A stretch of DNA of 64,000 nucleotides, taken from Benincasa hispida (lineage: Eukaryota > Streptophyta > Magnoliopsida > Cucurbitales > Cucurbitaceae). Position numbers and translations under genes: made by a program. Location: NCBI RefSeq assembly GCF_009727055.1, contig NC_052355.1, positions 50,457,513 through 50,521,512 on the forward strand. Reading direction: 5' to 3'. The notes beneath the pieces were generated by a model that made no database searches, had not been told where the DNA came from, and was given only the letters and a program-made list of their open reading frames with translations. This document shows positions 46,842 to 58,080 of the stretch, piece by piece (the first letter of the stretch is position 1; the number at the start of each line of letters is the position of its first letter).

Positions 46842-48515
46842 TGTTAGAGGAAAATTGATGGGGTTGCACGCAATCATGTGTGGTACATGCTTAAGATATG
46901 CGTTTATACCCATGCGTCGGAGGTCATGCTTTGGAATGAAAATGTGTTAATCTAGTATGTCAAATGCGTTTCCTATCACAAGGTTTCTTGGGCTTCTCGC
47001 CAGTATAACGAAAACGCAAGTTCTCGAGGTAGTCCGAGGTTTGAACACAAGGATTTTCAACTCAATAATGCTTGTGAAGCTCAAGCGTTTTGTAGCGATG
47101 AATAAAGTAAAAAAGGAAGTTTATGGGATACACACCACTCCTACTTCTATAAAACAGATGAACAATAAAGAACTTGCGATGAGAATTGTAGATACACCAC
47201 AACTATTAACGCATAATAAGTTTATTATCTTAAAATCGCTCGAAGTAACCCAACTCGTCACACTAACGCATTGACCCTTTCACGTGTTAGCTGCATGGAT
47301 ATTATTTCTATAGTTACATTGGTTGCGTCGAGTATATAGATTGTGCTTATATCTCTAGGAACAATGCATTACTTTTGCTTTAGTGCATTCCATCTTCTTA
47401 CCTTCTAGGCGTTAGAATGCGGTTAATATACTTATATACAACATTGCAACAACCATCAGGACAAGCATTGTTATATTCGCCTTTCACCAAGCAAAAAAGA
47501 TTAACTCATTTATACTGCACAGACGCACCTCTCTCGGATGGGGTTGCTACAAATGCGTCCTATCTCTAGGCTCAACGATAAGTATTGCGATGCCTTTTGA
47601 AATAAAAACGATGAAGGTAAACGATGATAAAGATAAAGATAATAAGAAGATGGATTAAGGAATGCAAGATATGCTTTAATTACAAAATGTCTTATTATCT
47701 TTAGCTAAAATGTAATACAATCAGAGTTAGAGGAGAAAATGAAAGACTCTTGCATCAAGGCTGTTGGTGGTTGCCATGGAGGGATGGTTGGAGACGTCTT
47801 CTTCTAACCATCGCGAAGCCAGGTCATCATCTGTTGTAGAGATGAAGAATTCTCACTGAAAATCTCGCTCATGCTCTCATCTGTGATCGTAAACCTCTAT
47901 TTTGAGGCAGAAGTTCAGATGCCTTGAAATGAAGGTCCAATGGGCTATTTATAGAGTTTAAACGCCGACAACTATCATGATTGCATTATGTTTCACAGCT
48001 GCCTTTGTCGCAGTATGAGCAATGTCACATCATCTTATCTTGTTGATACTCCCGAGGTATGTGTTCGAGCTTGATTCAAATGAAGTATCAACGCATTCTA
48101 CTCATCTTGCGATCGCCCTTCTATTATAGTTATCACTCCGTGGCTGCAATCTCCAAGTGATTACCATATTCGCTTGATCACCGCAACTTCCATGCGATCA
48201 CCACATGCATTCGTCTATGCGATAGTTCGGCTTTCAGCGCATGCATTTGTCTTTGCGGTCGCCTGGCTTCAGCCCATGCGTTTGATTGCGATTGCTTATT
48301 TCCAGCGCATGCGTTTGATTCCTGCGATAGCTACAAAAATAGACACTTTGGCACGGAGTAACGCACAATATTGGGGTCAATGAGGATTTAGGTGCTAATC
48401 GATGCAAAACTCAAATTTTCACAAATTCTAAGTATTATCACCGAATTTTCTACTTGTTAGCCCTTATAATTCTAAATAAAAGGCTTATAATAACTGCCAT
48501 TTCTGCCAGTTATCA
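46842..48515. mobile_element. Non-coding TG...CA element (O), solo LTR or LARD/TRIM type
   Basis: 1,674 bp starting TGTTAGAGGAAAATTG and ending CTGCCAGTTATCA. It is flanked by a perfect 5-bp target duplication GCAAC (46837-46841 and 48516-48520) and inserted in the leader of Copia C. The longest frame is 105 codons without a domain. The end and the ATGCGTT/GCGATC-rich segment at 48170-48330 link it to elements M and N. CTATTTATAGAG near 47948 resembles a TATA region for the minus strand, so the active orientation may be minus. Confidence 0.85.
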
Positions 48516-48520
48516 GCAAC

Positions 48521-48829
48521 TGAACCTCAATAACGATTTTGAGCAGAAGCTGTAAAAACTAGAACAGCAGCTCGGCCTCCTTCACTTGTTTCTTCAATTA
48601 CATCTTAATTTCAACTCTAATGACTCCAAATAAATTATAGACTTTTGCTAACACATATAAGCTCATGAAATAAGAGCCAATCACAAATTTAAATGAGAAA
48701 TTAAAGAGAATTAAAATGCCAAAACTCAGAAAACCATATCAGTGCATCGGTTTCATATATCTCATGTAAAACACCTACCACACCAAAATTAAATCGAATT
48801 GAATGCTTATATGATGCTCTAATACCAAT
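48521..48829 (-). mobile_element. Copia leader of element C, 5' part, with primer site
   Basis: Minus strand reads TGGTATTAGAGC at 48827-48816 (primer site with one C to T change), then a leader matching 42140-42440 of D closely. It ends at the insertion of element O. Confidence 0.85.
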
Positions 48830-50604
48830 TGTTAGAGTAAGATAACATGTAGCGGAAGTATCTAGGATCCATAAGCATTCAAATTCACTAATGGCAGAAA
48901 CTAAAGCATGCTCATCTAAATAAAAAGGGTTTAGATCATACCTTTATAGAACTTTTCAAGAACTTGATTAATCAGCAGTAGTCTTCACCAAAGACCACCG
49001 TGAACCACCTCAAGATCTTTCCCACTATCCTCTTAGAGCTTTAAACCGAGTTGTGGGACTCAAGAACAACTTGAAGCAATATAGAACAGAGAAAAGCTCA
49101 CAACAGCACACTTCCGAAGAACCCTTCTTCCAGCTGAAATTTTCTCTCAAAATTTTTGTGTAATGCATGCCTTCAATTCACTCCAATCTTCTTTATTTAT
49201 TATAGATGAACATGCAAAGAAGAGGTGTGCATGGCTTGCAGCTCGTGCTTGGAGTTTAATGAAGAAGAGGAAGTGGGCTTTGTGTGAACATGAATAGGAT
49301 GATAATGGAAAACCAAGTTTTTCCATTTTGTTCATGTAATCTAATTTTCCATTTTTTTTTTAAAACCAAAATTTGGTTTCAAAATCCATTTTGATTTAAA
49401 AAACTGAAAAATAATTTTCTAAAATTAATTTAAAATATTAATTAATTTAATATCAAATATTAAATTAATTGTTTTTGCACAATAATCATCTTCATATATT
49501 TAAATCATATTTAAATATATATTCTCCTAATCCGTTTAATTTTAATTTGAACATTTCAAATTAATTTCTCAAGCTACTCTAAAACTTAACCATTTACGAG
49601 CTAGTAGGGGGACCTCGCAGACCTACAGATCATGCGCTCCAACGATTCGAGATTAATCGGCTAAACTCATTAGTCTAATCTAACCCCCATTCGTTAACTA
49701 ATGGGACACTCCACTATAGCCCATAGTTGAACTCCCCTCACTGTAGATATATTATGTCCACTTTATAACCATAATCAGTAAGTTGATCCTTCACAGGTTA
49801 TTCGTAATCACAGCTAGGTCAAAATTACCATTTTACCCCTGTGAATACATCTTGTTTCTTAAGTTCCTACTGATCCTCTAATGAACAATTCTGATTCATA
49901 ATCTCTATGAATCAAATCCTTTCTCTATCATGAGAAGGCGGGGCCCGATTGTTCAAGACCTAGAATCAGTACTTAAGAGAACAACCTATCTGTTAACCCT
50001 AGATCGGGTAGGAGTGAATTCCATCTTGCAAGGCTATGTTTCCAGCTATTCATCCGGTCTTATTTCCAAAATGGGAAGCTGATTGAGCAGCGCTGTTGGA
50101 CTACTCTCATCGTTTGCAGATCAAACGATAATCCTAAACAAACAAGAGTTCATAGCTAGCTCAGGATTAAGATCGAGTTAACCTAATAAATAAAATAGTC
50201 AGTTTTAATAGTAAATGGTTGTTAAAAAGAAAAATGACTATTTTCGTGGTCCAGTCTATATGCAAACTCATTGCATAGGATGCCCCCACTCACATGTCTT
50301 AACATGAACGATTTGTGGATCACATCTAGCACTTTACAACTTCTTGTAACAACTACAGAATGGGCCGCATCCAATAGTGTTACCAGGATAAGATACCTAA
50401 TTTCATCCATATACTTATTAGTCTATTTAGGCTATATACTGTCAACTTGATCTTGTTTATATCACTACATAAAGTTACAGTATTCAGACTATAGCCATGG
50501 ATATGTTTATTGGATTTTCATAATGAGATGCAAAATCAACAAGTCATTATTATTAATAAATAGAATGTTTAACACAAACTGGGAGTTCTAGGACATTCCC
50601 AACA
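48830..50604 (-). mobile_element. Copia 5' LTR, family 2 (element C)
   Basis: On the minus strand it begins TGTTGGGAATGTCCTAGAAC and ends TTACTCTAACA beside the primer site; 1,775 bp. It is collinear with LTRs B, F and I (minus-strand counterpart of ATGCAATGAGTTTGCATA at 50262-50279). Confidence 0.92.
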
Positions 50605-53600
50605 TATCTGACTGCCCCTTGATATTCTGACTCATTATAGTATCGTTGCAAATAAATAATGGTTATGGGTACATTATTACTAATTTTGCTAAAACTTGAT
50701 TTTGCATTTAGTTACTTTTTGCTAATTAAAATTTGTTTAAATTTTATCAGCATGTCGAGTCCTTCTAGAATACTCACTTCCGAATTAGATAACGGTAAAA
50801 TCAAATCAACAAACAAATTACTAGCAGTTGATAACACTAAAAGAGTTTTAACAGAGGATTGTTCACTATCTCCCAACTCATTTAAAATTTTGAATAATAT
50901 AGATGAGAAAGTAAAATTCGAACAACAAGGTAAATATGATTTACTTGTTATCGAAACATGTTTAGTGGAAAACGATAAAACCTGGATAATTGATTCAGGT
51001 GGCGCTAATCATATTTGTATTTTCTCACAGGAAACAAGTTCCTAGTGACAGTTGACAGAAGGCAATACAATCTTTTAGGTAGGGACCGGGGAGGTTGTTT
51101 CAGCTAAAACGATGGGAGATATGAAGTTATTTATAGGAGATAAGTATATTTATTTGAAAAATGTGTATTACATTCCTTCTATGAAAATGAATCTAATATC
51201 TATCTCTTGCTTGCTATAACAAAATTATAAAGTTTATTTGAGAAATGATGAAGTGTTCATCAATATTAAAAGTAAACAAATTTGTTCTGCAAAATTAGAA
51301 AATAACTTGTATATGTTAAAACCGACTAAGGTTAAAGTCGTATTGAATATAAAGATGTTTAAAACTGCTGAGACTCATAAGAAAAAGAAAATTTCTCCAA
51401 TTGCCTATCTTTGGCACTTAAGACTGGGTTACATAAATCTCAACGGAATTGAGAGACTGGTTAAGAATGGTCATCTAAAAAAGTTAGAAGACAGTTCATT
51501 ACCACCTTGTGAATCCTGTATTGAGGGTAAAATGATAAAAAGATATTTTCTGGAAAAGGTAGAGCTAAAGAACCCTTAGAACTGATACACTCAGACCTTT
51601 GTGGTCCTCTAAATGTTAGAGCTAGAGGGTATGAGCTTGAGGGTATGAATATTTCAACCCCTTCATAGATGACTATTCTAGGTATGGGCATATTTTCCTA
51701 ATGCACCAAAAGTCTGAAACATTTGAAAAGTTCAAAGAGTATAAGGCTGAGGTTGAAAACCTATTAGGTAAAAAAATTAAAATACTTCGATCAGATCGAT
51801 GTGGTGAGTATATGGACTTAGAATTCCATAACTATTTGATAAAATATGGAATCAAGTCTCAACTCACAGCCCCTGGCACATCTAAGCAAAACGGTGTGGC
51901 AGAAAGGAGAAACAGAACCTTGTTGGACATGATTCGTGCTATGATGAGTTATGCTCAGTTACCAAATTCTTTTTGGGGACACGTAGTTGGAACTACAGTG
52001 TATATTTTGAACATGGTTCCCTTGAAAAGTGTTTCTAAAATGCCTTACGAGCTCTGGAGAGGACGTAAAGGAAATTTACGTCACTTCAGAATTTGGGGTT
52101 GCCCAGCACATGTATTGGTACAAAATCCTAAAAAGTTGGAACAACGTTCAAAAGTATGCCTATTTGTAGGCTACCCAAAAGAAACGAAAGGTTGTTTCTT
52201 TTATGATCCTCAGGAAGACAAGGTATTTGTATCAATAAATGTAACCTTCCTAGAGAAAGACTATATTAAAAATCATCAACCTCACAGTAAGCTAGTAATA
52301 GAGGAAATGTCCAGAGAAACGACAAATGCATCAACAAGAGTTGTTGATAGAGTAGGTCTATCAACAAGAGTTGTTAATGAAACTGATACTTCACATCCTT
52401 CTCAAGAGTTGAGAATGCCTCATTGTAGTGGGAGGGTTGTGCAACAGCCTGACCGGTACATGGGTTTGACTGAAACTCAAGTCATCATACCAGTTGATGG
52501 CTTAGAGGATCCATTGTCTTTCAAACAAGCAATGAATGACGTGGATAAAGACCAATGGATTAAAGCCATGGAACTTGAAATGGAATCTATATATCTCAAT
52601 TCTATTTGGGATCTTGTAGATCAACCTGAAGATACAGACCTACAAACCCATCGGTTGCAAATGGATCTACGAGAGAAAATGAGACCAAGCTGGTAAGATA
52701 CAGACCTATAAAGCAAGACTTGTAGCAAAAGGGTTTACCCAAAGAGAGGGGATAGACTATGAAGAAACTTTCTCTCCGGTTGCCATGATAAAGTCAATTA
52801 GGATACTCTTGTCCATAGCTACATTTTATGGTTATGAAATATGGCAAATGGATGTCAAGACAGCTTTTCTGAATGGCTATCTTGAAGAAAGTATCTATAT
52901 ATCTCAACCAGAAGGGTTTATTGAACAGGGTCAAGAGCAAAAAGTTTGCAAACTTAATCGATCCATTTATGGGTTGAAACAAGCATCTAGATCCTGGAAT
53001 ATGAGATTTGACTCTGCAATCAAATCTTATGGCTTTGAACAAAATGTTGACGAACCCTGTGTATACAAGAAAATTGTTAACAAAACAGTTGCTTTTCTGG
53101 TGTTGTATGTTGATGATATTCTACTCGTAGGGAATGAAGTAGAATTTCTAGCTGACGTTAAGAGATGACTGGCTTCACAATTCCAAATGAAACATTTGAG
53201 AGAAGCACAGTATGTTCTTCGGATCCAAATAGTTCGGAATCGCAAGAACAGAACATTAGCATTATCTCAAGCATCTTATATAGACAAAATGTTGTCTAGG
53301 TATAACATGCAAAATTCTAAGAAAGGAATGTTACCTTTCAGACATGGAATTCACCTGTCTAAGGAACAAAGTCCTGAGACACCTCAAGAGGTTGAGGACA
53401 TGAAACGAATTCCATATGCATCAGTAATAGGGAGTTTAATATATGCAATGTTGTGTACTCGTCTCGATATATGCTATGCTATAGGAATAGTTAGTAGATT
53501 TCAGTCCAATCCTGGATATGATCATTGGACTGTTGTTAAGAACGTTCTTAAGTATCTTCGAAGAACGAGAGATTATATGCTTGTATATGGTGCTAAGGAT

Positions 53601-54086
53601 CTGATCCTTACTGGATATACTGATTCTGACTTCCAAACCGATATTAATTATAGGAAATCAACTTCAGGGTCAGTATTCACTCTGAATGGAGGAGCAATTA
53701 TGTGGAAAAGTATCAAACAGAGTTGTATTGTTGACTCCATAATGGAACCTGAGTATGTAGCTGCAAGTGAAGCAGTAAAAGAAGCAATATGGCTCAGAAA
53801 GTTCCTGACTGATCTGGAAGTAGTTCTTAATATGCACCTGCCTATCACTCTTTATTGTGACAATAGTAGAGCAGTTGCAAATTCAAAGGAACCTCGAAGC
53901 CATAAAAGAGGAAAGCATATCAAGCGAAAGTACCATCTCATCAGGGAGATTGTACACAAAGGAGACATAATTGTCACGCAGATAGCTTTACAAGACAACT
54001 TAGCTGATCAATTTACAAAGGCCATCTCGGCTAAAGTGTTTGAGTGTCACCTAGTAGGACTAGGTCTACGAGATATTCATCGTTAG
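50605..54086 (+). pseudogene. Copia gag-pol pseudogene (element B)
   Basis: Order: short gag remnant (MSSPSRILTSELDNG at 50752), protease WIIDSGGANH near 50985, zinc region HLRLGYINLNGIERL with CESCIEGKM, integrase, RT and RNase H, ending GLGLRDIHR. The integrase triad is still visible (IHSDLCGPL, RSDRCGEYM, NGVAERRN), though RSDRGGEY has become RSDRCGEY. RT has FLNGYLEESIYISQPEGF and the YVDDILLV catalytic motif (53106-53120). RNase H has GYTDSDFQTD, EPEYVAASEA and LYCDNSRA. Breaks: a stop after PR (51043), frameshifts near 51560 and 51640, a frameshift near 52640, and a TGA at 53166. Most of gag is deleted. It is non-functional but much more complete than A. Confidence 0.93.
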
Positions 54087-54208
54087 AGCAAGTAGGAGAA
54101 TTTATAGGTATTAAAATACCTAGTTTATTGTATTTGTATGTTTTGTTCTCTCTGTGTAAACTCAAAATTGTATATATTTGTATATTTGATCCACTGAAGT
54201 TTTAGTCC

Positions 54209-54220
54209 AAGTGGGAGTAT
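54209..54220 (+). other. Polypurine tract of Copia element B
   Basis: AAGTGGGAGTAT directly precedes the 3' LTR (TGTTGGG at 54221). Confidence 0.85.
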
Positions 54221-56110
54221 TGTTGGGTTTTATGTCCTAAAACTCGCAGTTTGTAAAAAGATAAACATTTTCTGTAGTCAATAAACTTATTATTGATTGC
54301 ACACATAAAAAGTCTAAATCCAATAAACTAAGATCCGTGGCTATTATATGAATACTTGAACTTTATGTAGAGATATAAAGATGGATCAAGTTCGAGTAAA
54401 TAGCAAAATGGATCTATAGTACATGATTAAGGTTAGGTACCTTATTCTGGTAATACTATTGGATGCGGACTACTCTGTAGTTGTTACAAAGAGTTATAAA
54501 GTGCTACAAACGAAGTGATCCTAATTTGTACATGTTATGACATGAGGAGTGGGGTGTCCTATGCAATGAGTTTGCATAAGATCGGACCAAGAAATAAGTC
54601 ACTCTTACTTTATAACACTGTTTACTGTATAAGACTGACTATTTCACTTTGATAACTAGGTAATTCGATCTTAATCCTGAGCTAACTATGAACTTCTGTT
54701 TATTCGGGATTATCCTTATATTTTCATAGGTGAGGGTAGGCACAACAGCGTCGACTTAATAAGCCTCCCATTTCAAGGGTAAGATCGAATAGATAGCTGA
54801 GGACATAGAGTGCAAGCGAAATTCATGCCTACCCGATTTAGGGATAGGAGAAAAGTTGTTCTCTCAAGTATTGAATCCAGGTATTGAACAAGGGGTCCCA
54901 CCCTTTCACTGGGCTGAGAGAGTTTTGGTTTAGTAACTGGATCACAAACCAGTTGTTCATTAGAGGATCAGTAGGAATTTGAGGAACAAGATGTAATCTC
55001 GAGGGTAGAACAGATATTTGACCCATTCGTTATAGGAATAACCTGTGAAGGGTCGACTTACTAATTATGGTTAAATCATGTGGACATAATATATCTACAG
55101 TGAGGGGAGTGCAACTATGAGCTTTAGTGGAGTGACCCATTAGTAAATGAATGAAGGGTTAATTTAATGTAATGAGTTTAGCCAATTAATCTCGAGTCGT
55201 TGGAGCCTATGATCTGTAAGTCCGCGAGGTCCCCTTACTAGCTCGTAAATGGATTAGCTTTAGAGTAGCGTGATAAGTTAATTTGAAACGTTCAAATTAG
55301 AATTAAAGGAATTAGTAATTATATGAGATATAATTACATGTTTAACTTTAAGAATTAAACGAAATAGGAGAATTCATATTTAAATATGATTTAAATATTT
55401 GAAGGTGGATTTGTGTAAAATTAATTTAATATTTGATATCAAATATCAAATTAATTTAATATTTGATATTAAATTAATTCGAAGTATTTAAATTGTTTAA
55501 ATAATTATTTACTAATTTTATTAAGAAAATTAATTTATGAAATTAATTTTTTTAAATTGATAATATTTTCAATTTTAGAAATCAATTGAAAATTTTGAAA
55601 AAGTTTTAAAAACACAAAATGGGATTATGACTTTTTCCATTTACTTCTTCAACTTGTTCACACAAACCCACCTCTTTTGGCTTCAATAACTCCAAGCATG
55701 AGCTGCATCTCATGCAACTATCTTCTTTGCATGATAGTCTGCTTGAGAAGATTGGAGTGGAATTGAGACATGTAATCTATAGAATTTTTGCTGAAAAATT
55801 TGTGGTGAAGAAGGTGTTCTTCAAGTGGGTTGCTGCAATGAGCTTTTCTCCAAGTTCCTTTCGTTCAAGCTTATTTTGAGTCCCACAATTGAATCTAAAG
55901 CTCCAAGAGAATAGTGGGGAAGATCTTGAGGTGGTCTACAGCAAGATTTGGAGAAGTTTGCAACTGAGAATCACGATTTCAATAAGTTCTACAAAGGTAT
56001 GACTTGAAACCCTTTTGATTTAGTATGAGCATGCTTTAGTTTCAGCCAAAATTAATGAATTTCGCTTATTGATCCTTGTTGCTTCCACTGTTTGCTGATA
56101 TACTCTAACA
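54221..56110 (+). mobile_element. Copia 3' LTR, family 2 (element B)
   Basis: Starts TGTTGGGTTTTATGTCC after the polypurine tract and ends TGATATACTCTAACA; 1,890 bp. It is the reference for family 2 here. The final 1.17 kb is repeated at 60465-61620. It is followed directly by a minus-strand family 1 LTR piece, so the element probably inserted into an older LTR. Confidence 0.93.
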
Positions 56111-56335
56111 ATCCATATACTACAGACCATTTAGGTTATCAGTTAAATATGATCCACCTGTATGTCTCCACATACATGTTTAAGTTACAACGATAACCTT
56201 GGATGTTAGTTTATTGGTTTGTGGTTAATGCAACTAAAATATCACATATTTTATGACAAAGTGAATAAGAATATGATATATTATTAATCACATAAAAGTT
56301 TGTTCATACAAGGTTTACAAACTATATGACCCTAT
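56111..56335 (-). mobile_element. Fragment of family 1 Copia LTR
   Basis: Minus strand corresponds to the first ~230 bp of a family 1 LTR (compare 26290-26510): GTTTGTAAACCTTGTATGAA, AAACCACAAACCAATAAACT, GGTGGATCATATTTAACTGA, TAAATGGTCTGTAGTATATG. In unit 1 about 25 bp at its outer end is deleted. Confidence 0.75.
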
Positions 56336-57840
56336 GAGAATGAATGATTGTGATGGTAAATGATGAGAATATTTAATCTATCTCTTGGTATGCAAAATAT
56401 GTTATGCATTTGACTGATTATATGCTTCCACACCTTAATAACGCGTACAAGTCTTCTTAAGGTAGACCCAAGTATAAATCCAGCCTAAGTGTTCTGGTAA
56501 GTCCAGGGTCGAACGTAGGGATTCTAGAGTTTACTAACGTAGGGTTGGCATTTGAATCTATTGTAGAGGATTCCTAATTACTTGATAGATGTTGATTATT
56601 TACAGTAACTATTGGCCGTATGCAAGAGGATATTGAAGTTTAGAGATATAAAACTGGGTCGTGGATGAATGACTTATATGTGGGTGGTATGCGTTGATTT
56701 TCTAGTGGAAATAACAAGCCTATATGAGCGCAATGACAATGAATATGGAGATGGTATGGATATTTGCTAAATCTAAGTATATATGTGATGTGTGAGAAAT
56801 ATGTTCTTTAGTTTATGTTCAACATCTCTCAATGCGATAGCCACATTTAATTCTATCTCTAGGGTGCATGCATTAATTAAAGAACATACAAAAGACATGA
56901 ACAATTTTATCTCTAAAATTACTTCACACCCTAGCTTGATGCGTTCAACAATTAATTACTCTCTTGAGTGGCTTAATTGCTTTTTCACTTTAATCAACTA
57001 ATTAGGTAGATTCAAGCATAAACTTTATGCATTCATCAAGCCAAAAAGTCCACAAACATAAATAACTTAGAAAACAAACCAATGGAGATGTGGAGAATGG
57101 TAAAGAATGAGATTGAATTAAAGATATAAGTTTGATAAAAATTCATAGTTCAATCAGTGGAGTGATAAATGAGAATGTAAGGAAAAATGAAGAAGTTAAG
57201 TCGTAGAGTTCAATCTCTTGTCCTCTTTGGCTTATTTTTAATGCTTGCTTTAGCCAACTTGGTGAAGAAGTTGAAGAAGATGTCTTGCTCGAGCTTCTCT
57301 ATGGCATCACCTCTTTATCAATGGTGGAAGATGGTGATTGTCCCTCTTATTCCTTGCTTGCAGATGACAAAGGTGAAAACTAACTACTTTGCTAATTGTC
57401 TATTGTCTAATTTTCTAACTTGTCTCTTGCAAGTAGTTTTTCCTTATATAGGCAATCGCTTAGCCACTTGATGACGTGATTGCATTAAATTCCATACCCT
57501 GAGATAGCCGTTTGTCACTCTGTTTCTATCAAACGCCGTCAGTCAAATGCCCATGCCTGCAAGTTGATGATTTGACATAGATTGCACAAGTCGAATGTAT
57601 CTTCCATGAATTGAATAGTTTTGACACATACTCCTTGCGTTAGCCTTATCTGTGACACTTAGTAGATTTTTCTGATTCTTACATTAATGAAGCAACTTTT
57701 TTACTTAAAGGATACTTTTGTATGAATTTATCACATGTATAGAATTTCAAGCATTTTTCCTTTAACACGAGTGCATTTACAACATTAATAATCCTAATTG
57801 TTCCAATTTTGATAGAACAATAACTTTTATTTCTACAAGT
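56336..57840. mobile_element. Non-coding LTR-like element N (unit 1)
   Basis: Resembles M and O: a phrase GTCCAGGGTCGAACGTAGGG near 56502, CAACATCTCTCAATGCGATAGCC near 56819, CTTATATAGGCAATCGC near 57433, and an end ...TTTCTACAAGTTATAA. No coding capacity is supported. The frames at 56792 and 57187 have no domain. Confidence 0.55.
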
Positions 57841-57845
57841 TATAA

Positions 57846-58080
57846 GTGACCACCAAGGGCAAAAAGGTCATAAATTTCTACGATTCTAATTTGGCCTTTT
57901 CCTCAGCTACTAAGGCTAAAGAGGGCTCAAATCTCTTTAGTTTTAATTTGATCTCTTCCTTGGCCACCAAGGCCAAGGAGGACACACATTTTTTTAATTT
58001 TAATTTGACCTTTTCCTCGGCTATGAAGGTCAAGGAAGGCAAAAATCTCTTTCTGAACCTTCAGAGGCTTGGCTTTCCAT
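57846..58080. repeat. Three tandem units of ~60 bp with CCAAGGCCAAGGAGG
   Basis: Units share AATTT(C/A)TAATTTGGCC/ATTT, TTTTCCTC(A/G)GCTA and a palindrome-like CCTTGGCCACCAAGGCCAAGG. They differ by substitutions. A decayed copy is at 63356-63560 in unit 2. Confidence 0.65.
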
